Shown here: positions 24,575-33,594 of the stretch, piece by piece | How the letters are laid out: every line of letters begins with the position of its first letter | How positions within the stretch are numbered: the first letter of the stretch is position 1 | Origin: Nitrosomonas sp. Nm132 | Lineage (GTDB): Bacteria; Pseudomonadota; Gammaproteobacteria; Burkholderiales; Nitrosomonadaceae | Reading direction: 5' to 3' | Length of the DNA stretch: 64,000 bases | Assembly: GCF_900100485.1 (NCBI RefSeq) | Contig: NZ_FNDH01000004.1 | Coordinates: forward strand, 62,001 to 126,000 | Made by a program: the position numbers and the translations under genes | The notes under the pieces: generated by a model | Seen by the model: only the letters and a program-made list of their open reading frames with translations | Databases searched by the model: none | What the model was told of the DNA's origin: nothing

Positions 24575-26533
24575 TTAAATATCCGCTTCCACTTCGTTGC
24601 CATGAATAGTAATCAACTCCTTGCGTTCATTGGCATGTGACCTGCCCATCAAGGTGTCGAAGGTCTCAACGGCTTCTGCCACATCGCCGATGTGAATCTT
24701 CACCAGCCGGCGTGTGTCCGGACATAATGTCGTTTCCCAAAGCTGAACGGCGTCCATTTCTCCCAGCCCCTTGAAACGGGAAATGGTCCAGCTGCCTTCC
24801 TTAATCCCTTCCTGGCGCAGGCGCGCTTCCAGAATGTCCAACTCCATCTGGTCCAGGGCGTACTGCTTGCGCGGCGGTTTGCTCTTGCCCTGCGCCGGTA
24901 CATCCACCCGGAACAACGGCGGTTGCGCAATATAGACGTGCCCTTGCTGTATGATCTTGGGGAAATGCCGGAAGAACAAAGTAAGCAGCAACGCCTGGAT
25001 ATGACTGCCATCATCATCGGCGTCGGACAGGATAATGATCTTGCCATAGCGCAAGGTGCTCATATCCACATCGCTATCCAGTTTGTGCGGATCGATTGCC
25101 AGCGATACTGCAATATTGTGGATCTCCTGGTTGGCGAGTATCTGCGCTTGTGCTACTTCCCAGCTGTTCATGCCCTTGCCGCGCAACGGCAGGATAGCCT
25201 GCGTTTCTTTGTCACGCCCCGCCTTGGCTGAACCGCCGGCAGAATCTCCTTCCACCAGGAACAGTTCGGCATTCGGGCCGGTCAGCTCGGAATCGGTCAG
25301 TTTGCCTGGCATCACCGCCACGCTGGAGCCTTTTTTGCGCTCGACCGTTTTAGCGATCTTGCCACGGTTGATGGCGTTCTTGATCGCCTGCTCAGCAATC
25401 TTGGTTGCTTCTGCCACATGCTCGTTAAGCCACAAATCCAGCGCATCCCGCATGGCAGCTCCCATCAACTTGACCGCCTCGCGCGAAGACAACTTTTCCT
25501 TGGTCTGGCCGGAAAAGCTCGGATCAACCATGCGGACAGCCAGCACGAAGCGTAGCTTGGTCCACACATCTTCGGCTGCCAGTTTCACGTTGCGCTGCAT
25601 CAGCCCATGCTGTTCTGCAAAAGTGCGCACGCTGTTGAAGACCACATCGCGCAAGCCGGCCTCGTGTGTTCCGCCGCCCAACGTCGGGATCAGGTTGACA
25701 TAGGACTCCCCTCCTCCTGAACCTGCAACCCATGCCAACGCCCATTGCACCCCCTCGCCGTCAGAGAAGGTTTCGTTGGCGGCCAGATACTTTTCACCGC
25801 AGAAAGCAGGCGCAATCGGCTCATCCTCGGCAATCATCTGATCGAGGTACTGTGCGATCCCCCCGCTAAAATGCCATTCCTTGACATCGAAACCTGTGCC
25901 CGTTTCGATGTTGAGCAGCACTTTAACCCCTGGCAGCAACATCGCCTTGGCGCGTAGCAAGTGCTCCAACTCTCCCCGCTGGAGCGAGGGAGAATCGAAA
26001 TACTTTGCGTTAGGCCAGATGCGCAGTACCGTGCCGGTGTTACGTGCACCGCAATGGCCGATCACAGTTAACGGTTCGATCACTTCGCCTTCGGCGAAAG
26101 CGATGCGGTAGTGCTTGCTTTCGCGTTTGACCTCAACTTCCAGGCGGGAGGAGAGTGCATTCGTCACTGAAACGCCCACGCCGTGCAAGCCGCCGGTGAA
26201 TTTATAGCTGCTGCCCGCCTCGCCTTTAGCAAACTTGCCGCCGGAATGAATCACCTGGAACACGACCTGTATGGTCGGGACCTTTTCTTCAGGATGCAGG
26301 CCGACCGGAATGCCGCGCCCGTCATCTGCGACAGCGACTGAACCGTCCCGGTAAAGGGTCACTTCGATATGCTTGGCATGACCTGCCATCGCCTCATCGA
26401 CAGCGTTGTCGATGGCCTCCACTACCATGTGTGTTGGATCGGCGGTGCGGGTGTACATGCCCGGTCGCAATTGGATAGGTTCCAGCTTGCGCAGGACGCG
26501 GATTGAAGATTCGTCGTAAGTTTGTTTCGTCAT
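24575..26533 (-). CDS. parE: DNA topoisomerase IV subunit B
   Basis: 652-residue GHKL ATPase partner of ParC. Motifs: RPGMYTRTADPTHMVVEAID with the catalytic Glu, DDGRGIPVG, GGKFAKGEAGSSYKFTGGLH (lid), and the Toprim domain with LVEGDSAGGSAKAGRDK and ILSDADDDGSHIQ. The length, shorter than typical GyrB, fits ParE. Start ATG 26533. Upstream is a 0.8-kb AT-rich region with a cluster of DnaA-box-like sequences. Confidence 0.93.
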   Translation of the reverse strand: MTKQTYDESSIRVLRKLEPIQLRPGMYTRTADPTHMVVEAIDNAVDEAMAGHAKHIEVTLYRDGSVAVADDGRGIPVGLHPEEKVPTIQVVFQVIHSGGKFAKGEAGSSYKFTGGLHGVGVSVTNALSSRLEVEVKRESKHYRIAFAEGEVIEPLTVIGHCGARNTGTVLRIWPNAKYFDSPSLQRGELEHLLRAKAMLLPGVKVLLNIETGTGFDVKEWHFSGGIAQYLDQMIAEDEPIAPAFCGEKYLAANETFSDGEGVQWALAWVAGSGGGESYVNLIPTLGGGTHEAGLRDVVFNSVRTFAEQHGLMQRNVKLAAEDVWTKLRFVLAVRMVDPSFSGQTKEKLSSREAVKLMGAAMRDALDLWLNEHVAEATKIAEQAIKNAINRGKIAKTVERKKGSSVAVMPGKLTDSELTGPNAELFLVEGDSAGGSAKAGRDKETQAILPLRGKGMNSWEVAQAQILANQEIHNIAVSLAIDPHKLDSDVDMSTLRYGKIIILSDADDDGSHIQALLLTLFFRHFPKIIQQGHVYIAQPPLFRVDVPAQGKSKPPRKQYALDQMELDILEARLRQEGIKEGSWTISRFKGLGEMDAVQLWETTLCPDTRRLVKIHIGDVAEAVETFDTLMGRSHANERKELITIHGNEVEADI

Positions 26534-27310
26534 AGTTGCCAGGTTAGTTTAAACGCACGTTACACCCCGATATTTTCCCACAAAAACCCATCACCCCAGT
26601 GCGCCCACAGGATGGCATATAGGCTGCTAGGCTTTAACAGGGAATCAGGGTTGGGCGAGATCTGAGCGAGTGAACGGGTAAGTCAATCAGAATCAGTGAT
26701 TTATCAGGTCAGAAGCGGACTTTTCCTTTGCAAAGGGAGTTGTCAGCGCCACCATTGTCAAAGTCTGCGTCACGCGATTTTCCTTCGACCGGCAAAAATT
26801 TCACAAACCCATAAATTTATGCTTGCGGCTAAATACATTTTGCGCGGTTGATACTGATAACTTGTGTGTAAAATCTGAATAATTTCTGGATAACTCGAAA
26901 TAAAAATAATTGCTTAATTTTATCCACAAATTATCCCAGCTAAATGCTTATTTTATACAGATCAAAAAACTTACTCATGTTGTTGATGATTAAACTATTT
27001 TTCAAAATATACCGGAATTGCCCAGCCTTTAGTTATTATTACTAAGATTTAATTAGGGTAATATTAGAGTAATAAAAGTTAAACGGAGCCTCCTCTTTCT
27101 GTTACTTATTGTTCCTGTAAAACCCCTAAGATTTCAGAGTAGTTTCTGATTCCTGCTTGACTACTTCAAGGCAAATTCCGACTGGTGCCCCTACTACCAA
27201 TATCAACACAGTGATCTGCTCGGTTTACGCTATCATTCCACTGATGAATATTGAGTTGTAGAGAACAAGTAAATTTATCCGGCAATGCGTTGCTCCGCTA
27301 CTTAGTCCAA
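26534..27310. other. AT-rich intergenic region between divergent parE and recQ
   Basis: 777 bp with no gene. The 26850-26940 part has a cluster of DnaA-like boxes; the following 150 bp are very AT-rich. Promoters for parE and recQ must lie here but no single one stands out. Confidence 0.6.
26863..26939. promoter_or_regulatory. Cluster of DnaA-box-like 9-mers
   Basis: A perfect TTATCCACA at 26920-26928, near matches TTATCCCAG at 26931-26939, TTATCCAGA (minus) at 26885-26893 and TTACACACA (minus) at 26863-26871, all within 77 bp of AT-rich DNA. Could be a DnaA-regulated promoter, a titration site or an origin-like element. Confidence 0.5.
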
Positions 27311-29155
27311 ATGATGTCCCTTTCAGTCCCTGAACAAACCCTTCATGACGTTTTTGGCTACTCAGCCTTTCGCGGCGAACAGCAGTATATCGTCGAGCAT
27401 GTTGCTGCCGGAGGAGATGCGCTGGTATTGATGCCGACCGGCGGTGGCAAGTCTCTATGCTACCAACTGCCAGCCTTGCTGCGGCCAGGTGTAGGTATCG
27501 TGGTGTCACCCCTGATCGCATTGATGCAGGACCAGGTAGAGACGCTTAATCAACTTGGCGTGCAAGCCGAGTTTCTGAATTCCAGTCTCGATGCCAGAGC
27601 AGCGCGAGAAGTATCCAATCGGTTGCTGTATGGCGAACTCAAGCTACTGTATGTCGCACCCGAGCGGCTGTTGACAGAAGGTTTCTTGGCTATGCTGGAA
27701 CGCCTGCAGGCACGCAATGGTCTGGCGCTGTTTGCTATTGACGAAGCGCATTGTGTCTCACAATGGGGCCATGATTTTCGTCCGGAGTACCGTGAACTGA
27801 CAGTACTGCACCAACGTTTTCCAACCGTGCCGCGCATCGCGTTGACGGCCACTGCCGATGCACCCACACGGGCAGAAATTGTTGACCGTCTGGCACTGGA
27901 AAATGCACGGCAGTTTATTGCGAGTTTTGACCGCCCCAATATCTGCTATCGTGTTGCAATCAAAAACAACCCACGCCAGCAACTGCAAGCTTTTCTTGAA
28001 GCTGAACATGCTAACGATGCGGGTATTGTCTACTGCCTATCGCGCAAAAAAGTGGAAGAAACAGCTGTCTGGCTAAAAGCGCGCGGCTGGGATGCTTTGC
28101 CCTATCACGCTGGACTTGACACCGCAACACGCAACCAGCACCAGCGCAGATTTCTGCGTGAAGAAGGGGTTATCATGGTGGCCACCGTGGCTTTTGGCAT
28201 GGGTATAGATAAACCTAACGTGCGCTTTGTAGCACACCTCGATTTACCTAAGAGCATGGAAAGCTATTACCAGGAAACCGGGCGGGCAGGCCGCGACGGC
28301 CTGCCCGCCAATGCGTGGATGGTTTACGGCCTGGGCGATGTGGTGTCGATGCGGCAGATGCTTGATTCGGGCGATGCGCCGGAAGAACGCAAGCGTGTTG
28401 AACGGCAAAAACTCGATGCCCTGCTGGGCTTTTGCGAATCCACCACATGTCGTCATCAAACGATCCTGCGTTATTTTGGCGAAGCGCATCCTGGCCATTG
28501 TGGACAATGCGACAACTGTCTCAGCCCGGTAGATACCTGGGATGCAACCGAGGCGGCGCGCATGGCATTGTCCTGTGTCTACCGCACGGGACAGCGCTTT
28601 GGCGCCGGTCACCTGATCGATGTGCTGCTGGGCAAAAACACGCCACAGGTAGAAAGATTTCAGCATCAGCAACTCAGCACCTTCGGCATTGGCAAAGCAT
28701 TGACACCACAACAGTGGAGCAGTGTTTACCGGCAACTGGTTGCAGTTGGTTTGCTACAGGCGCAGATGGAAGCTTATGGTGGGCTGAGTCTAACTGAGGA
28801 AGCACGCCCGCTTCTGCGTGGTGAAAACAAGCTATGGTTGCGCCGCGACAATGAAACGGGCGGGCGTACCATGAGTCGTGCAGAGCGTGCCTCGCGAACG
28901 CGCGAGGCTTTCGCCGACGCTAAGGAAGACCCGCTATGGCAAGCGCTCAAAGCCATGCGCCTGCAATTGGCTCGCGAACAGGGTGTGCCCCCCTATGTGA
29001 TCTTTCACGATAGCACGCTGTTGGAGATTCTCAATCATCGTCCTGCCAACCTCACCGAGCTAGGGCGTATCAGCGGTGTGGGTCAGGCCAAGTTGGCACG
29101 CTATGGCGATCAATTTTTGAAGGTGTTGGAGGATGCGGTGAACGGGGTAAGCTAA
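27311..29155 (+). CDS. recQ: ATP-dependent DNA helicase RecQ
   Basis: 614-residue superfamily 2 helicase of the RecF recombination pathway, unwinding DNA 3' to 5'. Motifs: motif 0 [17 protein letters not shown], Walker A MPTGGGKS (41-48), DEAH in [18 protein letters not shown], motif [12 protein letters not shown], a Zn-binding cluster ([16 protein letters not shown]), a winged helix and a C-terminal HRDC domain ([19 protein letters not shown]). Full length. I start it at ATG 27311 ([17 protein letters not shown]) since earlier TTG codons add unconserved residues; a ribosome site is not obvious. It reads away from parE. Confidence 0.93.
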   Translation: MMSLSVPEQTLHDVFGYSAFRGEQQYIVEHVAAGGDALVLMPTGGGKSLCYQLPALLRPGVGIVVSPLIALMQDQVETLNQLGVQAEFLNSSLDARAAREVSNRLLYGELKLLYVAPERLLTEGFLAMLERLQARNGLALFAIDEAHCVSQWGHDFRPEYRELTVLHQRFPTVPRIALTATADAPTRAEIVDRLALENARQFIASFDRPNICYRVAIKNNPRQQLQAFLEAEHANDAGIVYCLSRKKVEETAVWLKARGWDALPYHAGLDTATRNQHQRRFLREEGVIMVATVAFGMGIDKPNVRFVAHLDLPKSMESYYQETGRAGRDGLPANAWMVYGLGDVVSMRQMLDSGDAPEERKRVERQKLDALLGFCESTTCRHQTILRYFGEAHPGHCGQCDNCLSPVDTWDATEAARMALSCVYRTGQRFGAGHLIDVLLGKNTPQVERFQHQQLSTFGIGKALTPQQWSSVYRQLVAVGLLQAQMEAYGGLSLTEEARPLLRGENKLWLRRDNETGGRTMSRAERASRTREAFADAKEDPLWQALKAMRLQLAREQGVPPYVIFHDSTLLEILNHRPANLTELGRISGVGQAKLARYGDQFLKVLEDAVNGVS

Positions 29156-29372
29156 TTTCGTTGGTTGGTGAAATAGGGGTATCCTGAGGATTCACCTAGG
29201 CACGGTTCTGCCAGAATCTTGCAGCGCTAAAGCGCTTGATTTCATGAAAATTTGTATATCTTATGGCTATCGCAAATCGACCTTGAGCTGCCTGCTCATA
29301 TTAGTTTTTTATCAGTTGACGCTGTTGCTCTGAGTAGTAAATATTACTACTATAACGCAAGGAGGTTTTATC

Positions 29373-29654
29373 ATGGCACGTGTTGAAAAATTAAGCATTG
29401 CTCTGACACCCGAAATGGCTGCAGCTATCCGTCAGTGTGTCGAAAGTGGTGAATATGCCAGCAGTAGTGAAGTTATCCGGGAAGCTTTGCGCGATTGGAA
29501 GCTCAAGCGTTCTATTCAACAAAATGAAATGAGAGAGTTACGAAGTCTTTGGCAAGCTGGGCTGGAGAGTGGCCCTGGTCATTTAACTGATATGGCCGAG
29601 ATCAAAGAAAAAGCTCGACAACGGGTATTGGCCCAAGAAATGGATCAGAGCTAA
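29373..29654 (+). CDS. parD: ParD-family antitoxin
   Basis: 93-residue ribbon-helix-helix antitoxin. The N-terminus KLSIALTPEMAAAIRQCVES followed by GEYASSSEVIREALRDWKLK is the ParD DNA-binding region; the C-terminal half wraps the toxin. A strong AAGGAGG precedes the ATG. It is followed after 12 bp by the ParE toxin, and the pair would repress its own promoter. It marks the left side of the accessory region. Confidence 0.9.
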   Translation: MARVEKLSIALTPEMAAAIRQCVESGEYASSSEVIREALRDWKLKRSIQQNEMRELRSLWQAGLESGPGHLTDMAEIKEKARQRVLAQEMDQS

Positions 29655-29666
29655 ACCGGTAAAGTT

Positions 29667-29954
29667 ATGCCGGCAGTTAAAAGGACAGCGCAAGCCGAGG
29701 AAGATCTCATTGAAATATGGATTTACATCCCGCAGGATAATCCCATGGCAGCTGATCGTGTGCTCGATGACATTGAAGAAAAATGCGATGCGCTTGCGAA
29801 CAATCCGTTAATGGGTCGTTTGCGAGCTGAAATTGCCCCAGAGCTTCGCTATTTTGCAGTGGGCAAATATTTGATTCTGTATCGCACAGTACAAGATGGT
29901 ATTGAGATTGTTCGTGTGATCCATGGTGCACGTGATTGGCTCCATTTATTCTGA
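29667..29954 (+). CDS. parE: ParE-family toxin
   Basis: 95-residue RelE/ParE-superfamily toxin: KRTAQAEEDLIEIWIYIPQD, NPLMGRLRAEIAPELRYFAV, YLILYRTVQDGIEIVRVIHG and a final ARDWLHLF, the last being diagnostic of ParE toxins that target DNA gyrase. Paired with the ParD gene just upstream. The symbol coincides with that of topoisomerase IV subunit B but the proteins are unrelated. Confidence 0.88.
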   Translation: MPAVKRTAQAEEDLIEIWIYIPQDNPMAADRVLDDIEEKCDALANNPLMGRLRAEIAPELRYFAVGKYLILYRTVQDGIEIVRVIHGARDWLHLF

Positions 29955-30038
29955 CGCACACATGCACATGAGGTCTTGTCTTTTGCCCATCAGCGTTCGC
30001 CTAGCGCCTAGCACCGCATAGGGGTTACGCCACAGGGG

Positions 30039-30148
30039 GGCGCGAATCAAGAAAAACAAGGGTAACGATCGGGCTATGGCTCACAAGAATAAGAATTCAT
30101 AATTCTAGACCCTGCTTTTGCTTTTCTTAATTCGCGACCTGACCCCAA
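30039..30148. repeat. REP-like inverted repeat, copy B
   Basis: Left arm GGCGCGAATCAAGAA and right arm TTCGCGACCTGACCCCAA enclose a centre similar to that of the copy at 10321. It cuts into an IS3-type orfA on its right, so it was probably inserted after, or mobilised with, that element. Confidence 0.65.
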
Positions 30149-30380
30149 TGTTTGAAATGTTTGCAACCGCCAGTTTAACTTCTGCTGTCCAGTCATCTGC
30201 TTTACTGTTATCTCCCGGCACTGCGATTCCCCTGTTCCTGTATTCTTTTCTCCATTGGTACAGCGTAACATCAGATACGCCGGTTTCTTTACACAATTGT
30301 GGAACAGATACCCCATTGGGTAGCATCATCTTCTTGATTACTGATTCCTTGAATTCTTTCGAATAGCTCTTTTGCATCAT
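30105..30380 (-). pseudogene. IS3-family OrfA transposase, truncated by a REP-like repeat
   Basis: The first 72 residues (MMQKSYSKEFKESVIKKMML, GVSVPQLCKETGVSDVTLY, QWRKEYRNRG) form the helix-turn-helix transposase_8 domain of IS3-type OrfA proteins. After the AEVKLAVA stretch the frame runs into the arm of the REP-like repeat (30128-30148) and ends in unrelated codons. The rest of OrfA and all of OrfB are absent, so it is a dead remnant. Confidence 0.7.
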
Positions 30381-30771
30381 GTCTTCTCGCTTCGCCCTTC
30401 AAGTTTTTAGGTTTCAACTGAGGCGAAAGGTATCCTGATACATAGGGGTTCGAATATCGGCTTTGTAGTGATATCCTCGAATTATGTTCTGTCATTCATA
30501 AACGGACGTTCGTGATGCTATCAAAGTATTTATGGATAATCTTTGATTTGTAATCAGCTGGTCGAGGATTTTATCCCCATCACTATTCCATAAAATAAAA
30601 GACTTAGGTAGAAATACCTAAGTCTTTTAATTTGCTGTGCCAATTTTGTGTCAGTCACCTCTTAAAGCTAATACTTCTTATCGGCATAGCTTGCCAGATC
30701 GCTTTGCCCGAGTAGTCTCAATCGAAAGCAGTCTTCGCTTTGGCCTATTGCATCCTCTCTCGGATAAATGA
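30381..30771. other. Intergenic region with a strong hairpin
   Basis: About 390 bp between the IS relic and the Gln-rich gene. Apart from the hairpin at 30597-30628 nothing is recognised. Confidence 0.5.
30597..30628. terminator. Perfect 14-bp hairpin, bidirectional terminator
   Basis: AAAAGACTTAGGTA, GAAA loop, TACCTAAGTCTTTT: a perfect stem with A and T ends on both strands, so it can terminate in either direction. It would stop the leftward transcript of the Gln-rich protein gene at 30772. Confidence 0.8.
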
Positions 30772-31077
30772 TTACTGCGGAGGTTGTTCCGCTTGCGGAG
30801 GTTGTTGCTGTTGCTGTTGTTTTTGCATTCTCTTCACGCCCACGGCTGCCTTTGCCTTATCTTGCCTTTCCTGCTGCTGCTGCTCATCCTGATACTCATT
30901 GGCCTTTATTGCCCTGTTTTGCTGGGTCTGTTGTTTCTGTTGCTGTCCTGACTGAGTTGATGATTGTCGGCTCTGCTGCTTCTCTTGGGCATCTTGTTGA
31001 TGGTCTCCACCCCTAGCATATGCATTGACGGCGGTTAGGAGCATAATGGGAATTATGAATTTCGAGAATTTAATCAT
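30772..31077 (-). CDS. Small exported glutamine-rich protein
   Basis: 101 residues: signal peptide MIKFSKFIIPIMLLTAVNAYA (cleavage near 21) and a low-complexity mature part of about 80 residues that is over a third Gln, with Gln runs near the C-terminus and charged residues in between. No domain is recognised; it is probably intrinsically disordered in the periplasm or outside the cell. AGGTGATG before the ATG gives a plausible ribosome site. A strong terminator hairpin follows 150 bp downstream. Confidence 0.65.
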   Translation of the reverse strand: MIKFSKFIIPIMLLTAVNAYARGGDHQQDAQEKQQSRQSSTQSGQQQKQQTQQNRAIKANEYQDEQQQQERQDKAKAAVGVKRMQKQQQQQQPPQAEQPPQ

Positions 31078-31802
31078 AGCATCACCTCATGGGTTTAATT
31101 AAGGGGGTTGCTTGAACTTATCAGCCGAAATCACAGGCTATCTATAATTTAAACGCGTGAGTAGACTAAGTCAATAAATCATTGCAAACCTGCTAATCGC
31201 TCTGGCTTACGAGACTTCTCAACCATCCAGGCAATACCGCGGAGACTAAGTTGTGTAAGTCATGCCGCCATGAACAGCGCAGGAAAGTGTCAAGTCTTGC
31301 ATTACGACAAACAGTCAACTATTCTTCAGCTCGTTGGAATTGAAGAATCTGAACGCGACAACGAGGTCAGGCTGCACACCGTTATCGGCAATTGATCTAG
31401 CGGGTTAAAGTCCCGTCCGGGGAATTGCTCATTCACTCCGGTAGGACTGCGGAGCAGTATTTGAGTAATTGAATGCTGTGCACATTCTCGGGTCATCCTC
31501 GGGGTCAGGTCTAGATTCATCGCACATAGTAATGCACGAGAGAGAGCAGGGTCTAGATCCGCAGCATGCAGTAATCTATTAACACAAATGAAACACCTAT
31601 TCTAGACCAGACCCAGTAATCTTGAAGCCTGTTCAATGTGATCTAGTTCACTACCGTTTGACAGCTTGTTCTAACAAGTGATTCTGATTTTGCTATTTGA
31701 GGAGTTAGACGATATGTTGATTAAGGATTGCTCACGGCAGGACTTATTATGGTCAATTCAGGTACTATCTGACTTCGCCCACTCAAAAGATGCTGCCTCC
31801 TA
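31078..31802. other. Intergenic region with REP-like and dispersed repeats
   Basis: 725 bp. Holds a REP-like pair at 31501-31614 and the second copy of a dispersed repeat at 31716-31803. The stretch 31380-31480 (GGTTAAAGTCCCGTCCGGGG) faintly resembles degraded intron or IS sequence but is not assignable. Confidence 0.5.
31501..31614. repeat. REP-like inverted repeat, copy C
   Basis: GGGGTCAGGTCTAGA at the left, TCTAGACCAGACCC at the right, and an internal GGGTCTAGAT. The GGTCTAGA version matches the sequences flanking the RAYT gene (34606 and 35532) more closely than copies A and B do. Confidence 0.7.
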
Positions 31803-31803
31803 A
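31716..31803 (+). repeat. Dispersed ~90-bp repeat, copy 2 (hflX leader)
   Basis: Partner of 22046-22135. It ends with CTCCTAA, whose last bases run into the hflX ATG at 31803, so hflX translation or transcription starts from repeat sequence. Confidence 0.6.
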
Positions 31804-33137
31804 TGCAAATAGAAGCCAAAGAAAAATCCAGGTACGCTGTCGTGGCGGCCGTTCAACTGCCGAGCGTGAGCGATGTCGAGTTCGAGGCATCGCTGAACGA
31901 GCTACGCGAGCTCGCAAAAACACTGGGATATGAGGTCGTCAACACATTCGTGCAGAAGCGCGCCAGCTTCGACACGACAGCTTACCTTGGCACCGGCAAG
32001 CGGCAGGAAATACGCCGCTTCGTCAACAACGAATCCGAGTCCGAGGAAACAGTCGCCAACCCTGATAGCCGGGACATCGATACCATCCTGGTCGACCACG
32101 AGATCTCCCCCTCGCAGGCGCGCAACCTTGAAAAGGAGGTCGGCTGCGAGGTGATGGACCGCACTATGGTTATCCTCGAAATTTTTCACCGCAATGCCCG
32201 CTCTCGCGCAGCGCGCGCCCAGGTGGAGATCGCGCGCCTCGGCTACATGGCGCCACGCCTACGCGAGGCGGCGAAGCTTGCGGGTCCACAAGGGCGGCAA
32301 CGCAGCGGCGTCGGGGGCCGGGGGGGCGGCGAGTCGCACACTGAGTTGGACCGACGCAAAATCCGTGACCGTATTGCCGAACTTCAACAGGAAATTGTCG
32401 CGATGGATGTCGAGCGTAAGACACAGCGCGCGCGGCGGCAAGAGCGCCAGAAGCTCGCTGTCGTGGCGCTCGTCGGCTATACGAACGCTGGCAAGTCCAC
32501 TTTAATGCGAGCGCTCACGGGAAGCGAGGTGCTGGTCGCGAATAAACTCTTCGCTACGCTTGATACCACAGTACGGACCCTCCACCCGGAGAGTGTGCCT
32601 CGCGTGCTCGTCAGTGACACAGTCGGTTTCATCAAGAATCTGCCCCACGGACTCGTCGCATCGTTCAAGTCAACACTGGATGAAGCGCTTGATGCATCCC
32701 TGCTGCTCCACGTCATTGATGCAAGCGATCCCGGGTTTGAGCGCCAGCTTGAGGTCACCGATAAAGTGCTTGAGGAGATCGGAGCGAATACCGTGCCGCG
32801 CATTCGCGTTTTCAACAAGATCGATCATGTCGGCGATGCAACGGCGCAGGCTGAACGCGAAGTGGCCTTGCAGACGCAGTATCCAGATTGCGTCGTGATG
32901 AGCGCACGCCGACCTGATGAGGTAGCGAAGCTACGCGAGAAGATTGTCGCGTTTTTCCAGCAGGATCTGGTTGAGGCTGAACTTTTTCTTCCCTGGTCGG
33001 CACAGCAATTGCGTGGGGAAATCTACGCGAGCTGTCAGGTGCTGGAGGAGCGAGCAGACAGTGAGGGCGCCTTCTTCCGAGTCCGTGGCGAACCTGATGC
33101 TATCGAAAACCTGCGCGAGCAGTTCAGCCAAGTGTGA
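31803..33137 (+). CDS. hflX: HflX ribosome-associated GTPase
   Basis: 444-residue TRAFAC GTPase that splits stalled 70S ribosomes. N-terminal HflX domain with YLGTGKRQEI (61-70), the linker GPQGRQRSGVGGRGGGES, helical segment, then G motifs: G1 GYTNAGKS (225-232), DTVGFIKNLPH (G3), NKID (G4), and a short C-terminal domain. Unlike the usual hfq-hflX layout it stands alone, is GC-rich, and is bounded by repeats on the left and a transposase relic on the right, so it may be an acquired or extra copy. ATG 31803 abuts a dispersed repeat; ribosome site weak (GCCTCC/TAATG region). Confidence 0.9.
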   Translation: MQIEAKEKSRYAVVAAVQLPSVSDVEFEASLNELRELAKTLGYEVVNTFVQKRASFDTTAYLGTGKRQEIRRFVNNESESEETVANPDSRDIDTILVDHEISPSQARNLEKEVGCEVMDRTMVILEIFHRNARSRAARAQVEIARLGYMAPRLREAAKLAGPQGRQRSGVGGRGGGESHTELDRRKIRDRIAELQQEIVAMDVERKTQRARRQERQKLAVVALVGYTNAGKSTLMRALTGSEVLVANKLFATLDTTVRTLHPESVPRVLVSDTVGFIKNLPHGLVASFKSTLDEALDASLLLHVIDASDPGFERQLEVTDKVLEEIGANTVPRIRVFNKIDHVGDATAQAEREVALQTQYPDCVVMSARRPDEVAKLREKIVAFFQQDLVEAELFLPWSAQQLRGEIYASCQVLEERADSEGAFFRVRGEPDAIENLREQFSQV

Positions 33138-33177
33138 TGAATGGCTTCCGTCACAAAGTTTTTGTATGACCGAGTAG

Positions 33178-33570
33178 ATGCGCGCCTATGTGTTCATGAC
33201 CAATCATGTGTATTTGTTGCGCTCCGCCGATCGAACTGAGTCCGGTGCGTGCGGGGATGGTGGCGCATCCAGCGGAATATCGTTGGTGTAGCTACCGGGT
33301 AAACGCGCAGGGGGAGACCGCCGATACACTAGTGAAACTGCATCCCCTTTATGTGGCATTGGGGTTAAATGATGCTGGCAGGCAAAGGGCTTACCGCGAG
33401 TTGTTCCGTTATGAATTGGAGTCGGGATTGGTTGATGAGATTCGGTGGGCAACGAATGGCAACTTCGCATTGGGCAATGAATGTTTCGCAACACAGGTAT
33501 CGACAGCCGAGCGGATGATGCCAGCCCGGATCTTATCGGATTACAGGGATCCGTTAAAAGGGGACCACTC
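33178..33570 (+). pseudogene. REP-associated tyrosine transposase, degraded
   Basis: MRAYVFMTNHVYLL carries the remains of the HUH region (normally YVLMxNHxHLL, here with the second His changed to Tyr). A large deletion and frameshift follow, then in another frame LSPVRAGMVAHPAEYRWCSY and a typical C-terminal stretch of this subfamily (HPLYVALGLN, ATNGNFALGNECF). It belongs to a different RAYT branch from the intact gene at 34639. Not functional. Confidence 0.75.
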
Positions 33571-33594
33571 CATGATACAGAACCAGAATCTCGT

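Noticed and set aside
31380-31480. Resemblance to group II intron or IS sequence
   Set aside because: Only a short GTCCCGTCCGGGG stretch; no domain V hairpin or reverse transcriptase seen.
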